NCBI RefSeq assembly: GCF_001632745.1
Contig: NZ_LQRT01000007.1
Location: forward strand, 1-64,000
DNA from: Aquimarina aggregata
GTDB lineage: Bacteria; Bacteroidota; Bacteroidia; Flavobacteriales; Flavobacteriaceae
DNA: 64,000 nt
Direction of reading: 5' to 3'
In this document: positions 31,733 to 40,194 of the stretch, piece after piece
Numbering within the stretch: position 1 is the stretch's first letter
Layout of the letters: each line of letters opens with the position of its first letter
Made by a program: the position numbers and the translations under genes
The notes under the pieces: model-generated
The model's input: only the letters and a program-made list of their open reading frames with translations
Told to the model about the DNA's origin: nothing
The model's database searches: none

Positions 31733-33106
31733 ATGAATATTAAAAAAACAGTTGCCTTAACTGTATATTTAATGCTATGTAATTATTTAATAGCACAGGT
31801 AAATATTTTTTCATCCAATAAAGAATATCAGTGGAAAACGGAAACACTAGAATGGAGTAATACCAAAAAACAGATAGAAGCTGATATAATTGTAAACGAA
31901 GAAAATACGTACCAAACGATAGATGGATGGGGAGGCTGTTTTAATGAACGCGGGTGGAAAGCCTTACAATATTTAACAGGTGAAAAGCAAAAAGAGATAA
32001 TGACCAAGCTTTTTTCAGATAATGGCTGTGCATTTTCATATTGCAGAATGCCCATTGGAGCAAGTGATTATGCCTTAGATTACTATTCTTTAAATGATAC
32101 ACATGGTGATTATAAAATGAATCATTTCTCAATTGACAGAGATCGTAAATACTTATTTCCATATATTAAAGCTGCCATACAAATTAATCCTGAACTTAAA
32201 GTCTGGGGATCTCCATGGACTCCTCCTGCTTGGATGAAAGAGAATAATAGCTATAACAAAGGCTTAATTAAAATGGATCCCCAGATCCTAGAAGCTTATG
32301 CATTGTATTTTCAAAAGTACGTTGAAGCTTATAGAAATGAAGGAGTTAATATTGTAGCAGTGCATCCTCAAAATGAACCATTACACTTACCAGCTTTCCC
32401 GTCATGTGGATGGAGTGGGCAAAACTTAAAGACATTTATAAAAGATTACTTGGGGCCCCGTTTTAAGAAACATGTGCCAAATTGCGAAATTTGGTTAGGA
32501 ACCATAAATGGTAATAAAGAAACAGATGAGTTTTCAGAATATATACAACCAATTTTTGGTGATCCTGAAGTGGCAAAATACATAACAGGAGCAGGATTTC
32601 AGTGGGATGGTGATTCTGCCGTTGAACGTACTAATAAAGAATTTCCTAATAAGAAAATAATGCAAACCGAAACCAAATGCGGTTGGGGAACAAACGATTG
32701 GAAATACGCTTTCGAAACCTATAATCAAATGGTTTGGTATCTTGAAAGAAATGCATCCTATTATTTACAATGGAATATGGTACTTAATGAAACCGGTATG
32801 AGCTCTTGGGGGTGGAAACAAAATACGATGATTACTGTTGATACTTTTAATAAAACATATCAAATAAATCCTCAATATTGGGCAGTAAGGCATTTTACTC
32901 AGTTTGTTAAGCCCCAAGCTAAAAGGGTTTCATGCAAAACTAAAGATGGTATTCAGTCCCTGGCTTTTAAAAATCCGAATGGAAATATTGTTTTAATACT
33001 TTCAAATCAAAGCAATAAAGAACAAAACGTAACAATACAAGTTAAAAAGAAGTGTGTAAATTTAAAACTTCTTTCTGGTACAATTTACTCAGCTTTAATA
33101 AAATAG
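31733..33106 (+). CDS. Secreted GH30 glycoside hydrolase (glucosylceramidase-like)
   Basis: Predicted 457 residues with a signal peptide (about 1-21, ending LIAQ). TIM-barrel GH30: GWGGCFNERGWKAL near the start, WGSPWTPPAWMK (family signature), acid/base E215 in HPQNEPL, nucleophile E313 in QTETKCGWG, then a C-terminal beta side domain (LILSNQSNKEQNVTIQVK). Members cleave beta-1,6-glucan, beta-xylan or glucosylceramide; specificity cannot be read directly. A start at 31706 is possible, but ATG 31733 gives a proper signal peptide. It probably feeds extracellular polysaccharide use. Confidence 0.9.
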   Translation: MNIKKTVALTVYLMLCNYLIAQVNIFSSNKEYQWKTETLEWSNTKKQIEADIIVNEENTYQTIDGWGGCFNERGWKALQYLTGEKQKEIMTKLFSDNGCAFSYCRMPIGASDYALDYYSLNDTHGDYKMNHFSIDRDRKYLFPYIKAAIQINPELKVWGSPWTPPAWMKENNSYNKGLIKMDPQILEAYALYFQKYVEAYRNEGVNIVAVHPQNEPLHLPAFPSCGWSGQNLKTFIKDYLGPRFKKHVPNCEIWLGTINGNKETDEFSEYIQPIFGDPEVAKYITGAGFQWDGDSAVERTNKEFPNKKIMQTETKCGWGTNDWKYAFETYNQMVWYLERNASYYLQWNMVLNETGMSSWGWKQNTMITVDTFNKTYQINPQYWAVRHFTQFVKPQAKRVSCKTKDGIQSLAFKNPNGNIVLILSNQSNKEQNVTIQVKKKCVNLKLLSGTIYSALIK

Positions 33107-33161
33107 CATTTCAAAAAACTAAGTATACCACATTCAGAACATTAGTTATAATGATAAAAAA

Positions 33162-33842
33162 ATGAAATTAATATCAATTATCTTATTAGTAATTTTTCTT
33201 TTTTCTTGTAAACAAGACAAAAAATCCGAAGCCGAGATTCAAATGGAAACAGCAGCACAGGCAGAATCTGAAAACAAAACTGACAAATCAGTTTACGAAA
33301 TGTGGAACAACTATGTAGAAGCAAATCCTAATTTTAAAGATGAAAAAATTCCTGAATCTGATTTTTTTCATAATAATAGAGAAGATGCTATGCGACTAGC
33401 AGAATTAACATTAAATGGAAAAAAGAAAGCTTTTTCCGGATTACTTAGTTTATATAAACAGTATAATGTTGATGTACCAAAAGTCGGAACAAAACAAATT
33501 GTAACGGATTTTGACGGAAAAGCAAAAGCGATAATAGAAAATATAAGCGTAGATACAATTCCTTTCAATAAAATTTCTGAAGATTATGCCGAATTAGATA
33601 TGGGAACGAATATCGAATCGCTTAAAAAATGGAAAAAGGCACATTGGGATTTTTTTGAAAGCTTTTTAAAAGAAAACGGAAGTAAATCAACCGATGATAT
33701 GCTAATTGTTTGCGTAAGATTTGAAACAATATGGCCGCAAAAAACACTAATAACCACTAGGACAATAAACAAGTCGGTAAATACTACATTCAAAAATAGA
33801 GTATGTTCATCAAGTCCATCATTTTTTCTGTTTTGTAATTAA
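33162..33842 (+). CDS. ASCH-domain protein with a lipoprotein signal
   Basis: Predicted 226 residues. Residues 1-16 form a lipobox signal (IFLFSC), then a Lys/Glu linker and an ASCH domain (about 45-190): SVYEMWNNYVEANPNF, IPESDFFHNNREDAMRLAEL, GKKKAFSGLLSLYKQYNV, KQIVTDFDGKAKAIIENISV, KKWKKAHWDFFESFL, MLIVCVRFETIWPQ. ASCH proteins are normally cytoplasmic RNA or nucleotide binders, so a lipoprotein form is unusual. The last 33 residues (Thr/Ser-rich, ending FFLFCN) lie beyond the domain and may reflect a shifted or lost stop at an A-run (33740-33745). Confidence 0.8.
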   Translation: MKLISIILLVIFLFSCKQDKKSEAEIQMETAAQAESENKTDKSVYEMWNNYVEANPNFKDEKIPESDFFHNNREDAMRLAELTLNGKKKAFSGLLSLYKQYNVDVPKVGTKQIVTDFDGKAKAIIENISVDTIPFNKISEDYAELDMGTNIESLKKWKKAHWDFFESFLKENGSKSTDDMLIVCVRFETIWPQKTLITTRTINKSVNTTFKNRVCSSSPSFFLFCN

Positions 33843-34005
33843 AAAAGAAAATAATTTCCAACACAACGTTTAACGTATTAGAACTGCATTTTCGATTAGA
33901 ATTTATCGCAATTTTACTACCTTAGTGACTCATCAAAATCTTTCTTTAGAAAATTCTGAAACAAACAAGACAAAAGCCTATCGGTAGTAATTAAAACTTT
34001 AGAAT

Positions 34006-34653
34006 ATGGAAATGCAAAAAATTAGTGCCCTTGTTACAATTATTATGATTTCTATCAATTCTTTTTGTCAACAAGAGATAAGTTTACCTAGCAAATTGGA
34101 AAACAATCAAATAAAAGCTATAAATCGTTCGATATCATTATTCGGTGATCAACAAGATGCTGTAGAAATGAATGCAAAGAACGGAAGTGGAATTGGGATA
34201 ATTAAAGATGTAGAATTTGAGAAAGGAATTATCGAAATAGAATTTTTAGGTGAAAATAATCCAGGTAAAAGCTTTATCGGAATAGCTTTTAATATTCAAG
34301 ATGATAAAACTTATGAAGCAATATATTTCAGGCCCTTCAACTTTGTTGCAAAAGAGCAAATAAGAAAAGAACATATGGTTCAATACATTTATCACCCTGA
34401 ATTTACTTGGAAAAAACTTAGAAAAGAGAAAACCGGAGAATTTGAGAATGAAATTAAAATGCCACCAAACCCTGATGATTGGTTCAAAGCTATAATTCAT
34501 ATAGACGAAAAAAAAGTTAAAGTTTTTATCAATGATGTGCCTCAACCTATTTTGATCGTTGATAGATTAACTTCAACAATATCAAAGAAAATAGGAATTT
34601 GGACAGGTTTCGGTTCCTCTGGACGATTCAGAAACTTGACTTTAAAAGAATAA
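34006..34653 (+). CDS. Secreted concanavalin-like (LamG/DUF1080-type) protein
   Basis: Predicted 215 residues with a signal peptide (about 1-22, ISINSFCQ). The mature part looks like a jelly-roll: GIIEIEFLGENNPGKSFIGIAFNIQDDKTYEAIYFRPF is typical of DUF1080/LamG sheets, ending with KKIGIWTGFGSSGRFRNLTL. The family includes keto-disaccharide hydrolases and carbohydrate-binding modules; no catalytic residues are evident. It may assist the neighbouring GH30, but co-transcription is uncertain. Confidence 0.75.
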   Translation: MEMQKISALVTIIMISINSFCQQEISLPSKLENNQIKAINRSISLFGDQQDAVEMNAKNGSGIGIIKDVEFEKGIIEIEFLGENNPGKSFIGIAFNIQDDKTYEAIYFRPFNFVAKEQIRKEHMVQYIYHPEFTWKKLRKEKTGEFENEIKMPPNPDDWFKAIIHIDEKKVKVFINDVPQPILIVDRLTSTISKKIGIWTGFGSSGRFRNLTLKE

Positions 34654-34677
34654 TTAACCACCAAAAACATAGCTAAT

Positions 34678-34838
34678 AACAACTACAATACTATATCATA
34701 ATAACAGATAAATGATTACGTATAGATTTTTACATATTTACGTAAAAAAGACTATCATGAAAAATTACATACTGCCATAGATTTATAAATAATTTAGTAA
34801 CATTTTGCTTTGCTATTATAAACATATGTAACGTTATG
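34678..34838 (+). repeat. Site S28, attC-like element (family A)
   Basis: CAACTACAATACTATATCATA at the left, AACAGATAAATGATTACG, then AGTAACATTTTGCTTTGC, TATTATAAACATATG and TAACGTTATGC (GTT 34833-34835). The right half is well kept, the left arm partly eroded. The following gene's ATG (34836) overlaps the tag. Confidence 0.7.
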
Positions 34839-35579
34839 CTTACTGTCAAAAATAAATCGATTAAAGAGGAATTAGGGATACTATTTATTCATGGTGCAGG
34901 ATTGGGAAAATATATTTGGAATGACCTTGTAGCCAACTTAAATTATTCATCCATTTCAATCGAATTTCCCAATAGAAATTCAAAGGACAGAACAAATTCT
35001 TTTTTGAGTTTAGAAGATTATGTTTCAAAAGCAATTTCTGATATTGAAAATTATGAAAAACAGAAAATTATTATTATTACTCACTCTATTGGAGGAATTA
35101 TTGGATTGAGAATTGCAGAACATCTAAAAGACAAGGCCATTGGCTTTATTGCTATTGGTTCGGCAATCCCAAAAAATGGAAAATCATTCGTTTCCTGTCT
35201 TCCATTTCCTCAAAAAATAATAATTCCATTACTAATGAGATTGGCTGGTACTAAACCTCCAAAATCAGCAATTGAAAAAGGATTATGTAATGATTTAACA
35301 CAAGATCAAACAAAAAAAATCATACAGAAATTCACTGCTGAATCAAGAAATCTATACACTCAAAATTCTAATACCAAAATTCCTAGTATAAAGAAGTTAT
35401 ATATAAAACTAACCAACGATAAAGAACTTTCTATATCAGTCCAAAAAAGAATGGCAAAAAACCTGAATTGCGAAAATATTGTAGCACTTGAAAGTGGTCA
35501 TTTACCAATGTTAAGCGTTCCCAAAAAACTAACTGAAATTTTAAACAAATTTATTGATAAATGTCTCACTCAAGATTGA
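34836..35579 (+). CDS. Alpha/beta hydrolase
   Basis: Predicted 247 residues, cytoplasmic. Motifs: ILFIHGAGLGKYIWNDLVAN (HG oxyanion loop), nucleophile elbow IIITHSIGGIIGL (xHSxGG), and catalytic His in LESGHLPMLSVPKKL. Substrate unknown. The ATG sits in the right tag of S28, so the gene occupies the first position of its cassette, like others in the array. Confidence 0.88.
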   Translation: MLTVKNKSIKEELGILFIHGAGLGKYIWNDLVANLNYSSISIEFPNRNSKDRTNSFLSLEDYVSKAISDIENYEKQKIIIITHSIGGIIGLRIAEHLKDKAIGFIAIGSAIPKNGKSFVSCLPFPQKIIIPLLMRLAGTKPPKSAIEKGLCNDLTQDQTKKIIQKFTAESRNLYTQNSNTKIPSIKKLYIKLTNDKELSISVQKRMAKNLNCENIVALESGHLPMLSVPKKLTEILNKFIDKCLTQD

Positions 35580-35699
35580 AAACCCCAAGAAGAACGATGC
35601 TTCTAAAAAACTAAATTTGGTTATCTTTTTTAGTCCCCTCCTACCTTTAAAACAATAACATCCCAAAAAAAAACTCATTATGATAAAGACTCTCTTTTT

Positions 35700-35866
35700 A
35701 TATAAAACCATTGTAATACCATATATCCAATCATAACGGTTCTAGGTATAGGTAGATTTAATTAAATCTGTTCAAAAAAGAAAATTAGTAGCCAAAATGC
35801 AGAAAAATAGAATAGTTTAGTAACATTTTGCTTTCCTCCTACACCAATATATTAAACGTTTAAGGA
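35700..35866 (+). repeat. Site S29, attC-like element (family A)
   Basis: The stretch 35580-35888 has no gene. ATTGTAATACCATATATCC, ATCATAACGG, AAAATGCAGAAAAATAG, TTTAGTAACATTTTGCTTTC, CACCAATATATTAAACGTTTA (GTT 35858-35860) follow the family A order. A weak family B-like right half (TTAGTCCCCTCCTACC) lies at 35622-35645. Confidence 0.65.
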
Positions 35867-35888
35867 AATTAAGCAAAACTACACACCA

Positions 35889-36461
35889 ATGCGTAAAATT
35901 ATAATTCTATCATTTTTTTTGATAATTGGATTTATATCCTGCAAAACTTCTGAAAATAAAGTTGATAAACTTGAGATTGCAAAACGATATTATAAGGCTC
36001 TTGACAATTCTGATGGTACAGCTATGAAAATTTTACTGACTGATAGTCTTATGACCAAAGAGATGGATTATGATTACGAACAGACATTTTCGCAAAATGA
36101 ATACATTAATAAATGGTTGAAATGGGATTCAGTATTTGATCCTACATACAAAATCCTTGAAATTAAACAAGAAAACGAGGTTGTTGTTGCAAAAGTTTCA
36201 AAAATAGATAAAAGAATACGTTTTCTTCATGAAGGCCCAACCGTTTGGAGTGCAGTAATCCGATTTAATGTTGATAAAATAAGTAGTATCGAAAGGAAGA
36301 ACGTGACTTTTAATGAAAATACTTGGGGGGAAAACAGAACTAAATTATTAACCTGGATAGAAAAAAATCACCCTGAATTAAACGGTTTTTTATATGACCA
36401 AACAAAGAGTGGCGGAATAAAGTACTTAAAAGCCATTGAACTCTTTAAAAACAAAAAATAA
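35889..36461 (+). CDS. NTF2-like lipoprotein
   Basis: Predicted 190 residues; lipobox FISC near residue 18. The mature domain resembles SnoaL/NTF2 cone-shaped folds: KLEIAKRYYKALDNSDG, YEQTFSQNEYINKWLKWDS and the strand pattern EVVVAKVSKIDKRIRFLHEG. A ligand-binding or scaffold role is typical, and no catalytic residues can be named. It follows S29 by 23 bases. Confidence 0.75.
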   Translation: MRKIIILSFFLIIGFISCKTSENKVDKLEIAKRYYKALDNSDGTAMKILLTDSLMTKEMDYDYEQTFSQNEYINKWLKWDSVFDPTYKILEIKQENEVVVAKVSKIDKRIRFLHEGPTVWSAVIRFNVDKISSIERKNVTFNENTWGENRTKLLTWIEKNHPELNGFLYDQTKSGGIKYLKAIELFKNKK

Positions 36462-36610
36462 CGAATCACAAAATCATATAAAAACAAGGCTATTTTTATA
36501 CCTTTAATAAAGTTATGTCTATTTGTGAAATCATCAAATTTTCAATTTAACACTTAGAAAAAAACTAGTTATAACCTTAGATATCAACAACAAGTATAAT
36601 TGATTTAAAA

Positions 36611-37162
36611 ATGACTAAACAATATGAAACTGAGTTTATAAAAATCATCGAAAATGATATCTGGATGATGGATATTTTGAGTGTTGTTAGAGATTTACAA
36701 TTAAAGGATTGTTGGGTTGGAGCTGGTTTTGTTAGAAATAAAATTTGGGACGAAAAACACAAAATAAGTAGAACAAAACTTAATGACATTGATGTAATAT
36801 ACTTTGACACATCGAATTCGACCAAAGCGTTTGATATAAAAATTGAAAATAAATTAAAAAGTGCTAACTCAAATCTAAATTGGTCTGTTAAAAATCAATC
36901 AAGAATGCATCTAAGAAATAGACACAAACCTTATGCTAATTGTAATGAAGCTATTTCTTTTTGGCCGGAAACGGCAACTGCAATAGCGGTAAGACTAAAT
37001 TTTAAAAACCAAATCGAATATATAGCACCTTATGGATTAGAAGATTTGTTTAGTCTTTTAGTACGACCAACACCAAAATTTGATTTAACTATGTATACGT
37101 CCAGAATTGAAAAGAAAAGATGGAAAGAGAAATGGACCAAATTAAAAATAGTGATAAACTAA
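36611..37162 (+). CDS. Nucleotidyltransferase-like protein (NTP_transf_6 / DUF925)
   Basis: Predicted 183 residues. The family pattern is clear: DIWMMDILSVVRDLQLKDCW, VGAGFVRNKIWDEKHK (GxG...R), LNDIDVIYFDTSN (DxD-type metal site), RMHLRNRHKPYANCNEAISFWPETATAIAVR, and GLEDLFSLLVRPTPKF. It should bind a nucleotide and metal; the acceptor is unknown. It is cytoplasmic and monocistronic as far as can be seen. Confidence 0.9.
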   Translation: MTKQYETEFIKIIENDIWMMDILSVVRDLQLKDCWVGAGFVRNKIWDEKHKISRTKLNDIDVIYFDTSNSTKAFDIKIENKLKSANSNLNWSVKNQSRMHLRNRHKPYANCNEAISFWPETATAIAVRLNFKNQIEYIAPYGLEDLFSLLVRPTPKFDLTMYTSRIEKKRWKEKWTKLKIVIN

Positions 37163-37335
37163 ACGATATATAAGTCTGCGTGTATTAAACTGAAAATGAT
37201 ATCTTATTTTTTGTACAACTTGCAAAATATTAATCATTCTACTTTTGTCATAGATTTTGATTTTTATAGTACAAAACACGTGGATAGATAAATTGATTCA
37301 AACATTATTCAATTCTGTACACAAGACTGTTATCA
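37158..37335 (+). repeat. Site S30, decayed attC-like element
   Basis: The stretch 37163-37522 has no intact gene. The left end is CTAAACGATATATAAG; the right end is CTGTACACAAGACTGTTATC (GTT 37329-37331), close to the S2 and S13 ends. Inner arms are largely eroded. It is placed directly before the DinB relic. Confidence 0.5.
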
Positions 37336-37351
37336 TATAAAAACAAACCTG

Positions 37352-37471
37352 ATGGAATCTATATTTCGAACATGGAAAACGAGCAGAGAACTTTATCTTG
37401 AATATTTTGATAAATATACTTTAGCACAGCTAAATGAAATTCCAGATGGATTTAGTAATAACCTTATTTGA
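37352..37471 (+). pseudogene. DinB-family relic (N-terminal 39 codons)
   Basis: ATG 37352 opens MESIFRTWKTSRELYLEY, then FDKYTLAQLNEIPDGFSNNLI, the standard N-terminus of a DinB/YfiT four-helix hydrolase-like protein. TGA at 37469 replaces the expected Trp codon of NLIWNIGH, after which YIGY remains and homology ends. A former cassette gene, truncated. Confidence 0.75.
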
Positions 37472-37522
37472 TATATTGGATATAAAACGTTTCGGTAAAA
37501 TAAAGTAATATAAAAAAAAACT

Positions 37523-37936
37523 ATGGCAACATCTTGCGCACCTGCTCCTATCAACAAAAAAGAATATATTTCTGATATCGGAAAAGTATTAGTCAAAGAA
37601 CATGGAAAAAAACAATTTTACGAACCCGAAGAAGTAAAAAAAGCTCATAGAAAAAGTAAATGGTACGATGGACTTGATTTTTCTTGCTGGGCAATGAGCA
37701 CTTATTCTTCTCATTCTGATTTTGACAGATATCATCAAGAAACAGGAGAAATTTGTGATTATACTCAAATGAAAACAGAAATGCTAAACGGATTATCTGT
37801 TTCTCCAAATAGTGATTGGATGGATATCCCTGATTTGGATATTGATACTTCTTGGTTAGACTTTGGAGATGTTTTTGATGGAGTACTTGATGGGATTGGG
37901 GATGTCATTAGTGGGATACTTGATGGATTATCATAA
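37523..37936 (+). CDS. Hypothetical protein with acidic Gly-rich tail
   Basis: Predicted 137 residues, cytoplasmic or secreted without signal. The middle motif GLDFSCWAMSTYSSHSDFDRYH, then ETGEICDYTQMKTEML, is distinctive; I recall similar unnamed Bacteroidota proteins. The C-terminus is acidic and hydrophobic (FGDVFDGVLDGIGDVIS). Two Cys near the N-terminus and two in the core could bind metal or form disulphides. No function was assigned. Confidence 0.7.
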   Translation: MATSCAPAPINKKEYISDIGKVLVKEHGKKQFYEPEEVKKAHRKSKWYDGLDFSCWAMSTYSSHSDFDRYHQETGEICDYTQMKTEMLNGLSVSPNSDWMDIPDLDIDTSWLDFGDVFDGVLDGIGDVISGILDGLS

Positions 37937-38198
37937 AACTGCCTCTAAAACTATATTTAGTTTTTTCAATGAAAAAAAGTTGGATGTCAACTACAATAAA
38001 AACAAGATTATAGCTTTCCATTTTTTTTCTAAACTCCTTTTTTAACAACACATCTTTACCAAATATCATACTACGCAATGCACAACCACCAAATAAGTAA
38101 GTATAATGAAAAAGCCTAGTTAAATCAATTTCTTAACAATTATCAAGAGAACATAGTATAAATCGTAGGAAATTTGTAAAAACAAAAATCTTACTACT

Positions 38199-39029
38199 AT
38201 GAACATTTTACAAATAGCATTAATTGGCAACGGAATATTTTCTATGTCGACTGGATTTTTCTTATTGTTTTTTAGAAATAGAGTCGCTCGATGGTTTGGA
38301 CAAGAAAAATCACTGGTATTCTTAATAATAGGATTGGGATTGCTATACTTTTCTTTTTCAATTTTTATGCAATTAAAAAACCTAAAGCTTGATGAGTTAT
38401 TCTATATTATCATTCAAGACTTCGTTTGGGTCATAGCAAGTACTTTGATACTCTTCATTAAACCTTTCAACATATCACCTATTGGGCATAAAATTATTGG
38501 TATTGTAGCATTTGTTGTGTGTGTTTTTGGAGTAGGACAATCTATCGGACTTGCGCAAACAGATAGTATTAAAAACCAAAATATTAAGCAATTAACTTTT
38601 GAAAGAATAATAAATACTTCAAAACAAAACACTTGGAAAGCAATATCAGATGTTTCTAATTATCATAAAGTTGCTCCAAATATAGATAGTGTTGTAATTA
38701 TTTCTGGTCATGGAAAAGGTATGGTACGAAGTTGTTCTCATAAAACAGACAGTTGGACAGAAGTAGCAACTTTATGGGAAGAAGGAGAACAATACTCTTT
38801 TCAAGTAAATACAGATGCAGAGGATTATCCATATCCATTAAAATACTTAAAAGGCAATTGGAAAGTAAAAGAATATTCTAAAAATAAGACTAAAATAACT
38901 ATGACCTTTAATTTTACATATAAAAAGAAAATTTATAACCTTTTAATTCATCCATTTATGAAAAAGAAGTTCAATAAAATTTGCGAAGAATTATTAGATA
39001 ACTGGCAAAAAGAATTAGAGAATAAATAA
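38199..39029 (+). CDS. Membrane protein with C-terminal SRPBCC domain
   Basis: Predicted 276 residues. The N-terminal third has four membrane helices (about 5-24, 38-58, 70-90, 97-118). The C-terminal part (about 130-276) is an SRPBCC/polyketide-cyclase-like ligand-binding fold: FERIINTSKQNTWKAISDVSNYHKVAP, VRSCSHKTDSWTEVATLWEEG, then a long terminal helix. It is probably a small-molecule or lipid binding membrane protein. It lies 286 bases before the Crp/Fnr gene; a TATCTTTG box at 39096-39103 separates them. Confidence 0.8.
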   Translation: MNILQIALIGNGIFSMSTGFFLLFFRNRVARWFGQEKSLVFLIIGLGLLYFSFSIFMQLKNLKLDELFYIIIQDFVWVIASTLILFIKPFNISPIGHKIIGIVAFVVCVFGVGQSIGLAQTDSIKNQNIKQLTFERIINTSKQNTWKAISDVSNYHKVAPNIDSVVIISGHGKGMVRSCSHKTDSWTEVATLWEEGEQYSFQVNTDAEDYPYPLKYLKGNWKVKEYSKNKTKITMTFNFTYKKKIYNLLIHPFMKKKFNKICEELLDNWQKELENK

Positions 39030-39314
39030 CTACTATCAACTTTATATATAAAAAATAGTAGCAAAACATCAAACCTAAAATATGGCTCTATTCTATTATC
39101 TTTGTTTTATCCTCTTTACCAGAAGTAAAACGATCTAATATTATTAGAATCTGGTAACTAATTAAAACAATAAGTTAAGTTACTATAATTAAAATATGGA
39201 TCTAGGGTAACCAGTATTAGAAAATGAAATAACTAACCATAAATAGTACATTTAAAATAATAACCAACATTTGGTCATTACAATTCTTAAATTAAAAGTT
39301 AGCAATATATTAAA

Positions 39315-39878
39315 ATGACACACCCTTTACGAAAACATATTGAAGAAGTAATTAGCCTTACCGATGAAGAGTTTAATTTTGTAATAGGCCATTTTGAGCA
39401 CATCAAAAAACGTAAACATCAATATATTGTTCAAGAAGGAGAAATAGTTAATAAAGAATACTGGATCATAAAAGGCTGTTTAAAAAGCTACTTTGTTGAT
39501 ACTACTGGTAAAGAACATATACTTCAATTCGGAATGGAAAATTGGTGGATTACAGATTATGAATCTTTCGTAAAACAAACCAAATCCAAGACTTCTATCG
39601 ATTGTATAGAAGATAGTGAATTACTCTATATATCCTATGAAAATAGAGATAAACTAACTGCTCAAATGCACAAAATGGAGCGGTTTTGGGCCAAAAAGAG
39701 TAAAATTGGTAGAATTTCACTTCAAAATAGGATTTTATCATTATTAAAAAATTCGACAAAAGAAAGATATGACCTACTTCTAGAACAATATCCAAAACTT
39801 TTTCAACGCGTTCCTAAAAAAATGATTGCAGCTTATTTAGGTGTATCTAGAGAAACGCTTAGCAGATTAAATTCTTAA
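39315..39878 (+). CDS. Crp/Fnr-family transcriptional regulator
   Basis: Predicted 187 residues. Cyclic-nucleotide-binding barrel (RKHQYIVQEGEIVNKEYWII, GKEHILQFGMENWWITDYES), linker helix, and winged HTH with recognition helix KMIAAYLGVSRETLSRL. No Fe-S cysteines. The palindrome immediately downstream (39901-39927) precedes a tautomerase-SDR-NTF2 operon, the same regulator-operator-operon order as at 17202. It therefore probably controls that operon; the signal is unknown. Confidence 0.9.
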   Translation: MTHPLRKHIEEVISLTDEEFNFVIGHFEHIKKRKHQYIVQEGEIVNKEYWIIKGCLKSYFVDTTGKEHILQFGMENWWITDYESFVKQTKSKTSIDCIEDSELLYISYENRDKLTAQMHKMERFWAKKSKIGRISLQNRILSLLKNSTKERYDLLLEQYPKLFQRVPKKMIAAYLGVSRETLSRLNS

Positions 39879-39900
39879 TTACTTTCTTTTATCACACAAT

Positions 39901-39927
39901 GTGATCTATATCACTTCAAAGAAGTGA
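39901..39927. promoter_or_regulatory. Overlapping palindromes, probable Crp/Fnr operator
   Basis: GTGAT-CTAT-ATCAC (39901-39914) is a perfect 5-bp-arm palindrome close to the one at 17780 (core TGATYTATATCA). It overlaps a second perfect one, TCACTTC-AAA-GAAGTGA (39911-39927). They lie between the regulator stop and the tautomerase start, upstream of ACCTTTG at about 39961. Confidence 0.7.
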
Positions 39928-39994
39928 CATCCCTCCTTTCCAAAATATTAAGTTCTCAACACCTTTGTATGACAATTAATTTAATATATAAGTT

Positions 39995-40189
39995 ATGCCA
40001 TACATTAATATCAAAGTTACCGATGAACGTGTAACACAAGAACAAAAATATCAATTAATACAGGGAGCAACTCAACTGGTAGTTGACATACTCAACAAAG
40101 ATCCTAAAACTACTCATGTAATTATTGACGAAATACCTATTGAAAATTGGGGAGTTGATGGAAAACAATATTTAGGAACGAAAAAATAA
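39995..40189 (+). CDS. 4-Oxalocrotonate tautomerase family protein
   Basis: Predicted 64 residues, the usual monomer length. Met1 is removed to expose Pro2 (MPYINIKVTDERVTQEQK), the catalytic base of the superfamily. The C-terminal part (THVIIDEIPIENWGVDGKQY) matches 4-OT-like hexamers. Likely acts on small unsaturated keto acids or aldehydes in the cytoplasm. First gene of a three-gene run; five bases separate it from the SDR gene. Confidence 0.9.
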   Translation: MPYINIKVTDERVTQEQKYQLIQGATQLVVDILNKDPKTTHVIIDEIPIENWGVDGKQYLGTKK

Positions 40190-40194
40190 AGAAA

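Noticed and set aside
1..37335. CRISPR array as an explanation for the repeats
   Set aside because: Repeats are long, imperfectly palindromic, in several families, and separated by genes of 0.4-3 kb, not by short spacers; no cas genes.
1..37335. Insertion sequences or MITEs as an explanation for the repeats
   Set aside because: No transposase and no target-site duplications; outer tags vary and match the far end of the cassette rather than the other end of the element.
1..37335. Repeats as simple transcription terminators only
   Set aside because: Some have apical hairpins like terminators, but T-runs are lacking in many and the conserved AAC/GTTR ends and cassette-end pairing are not explained.
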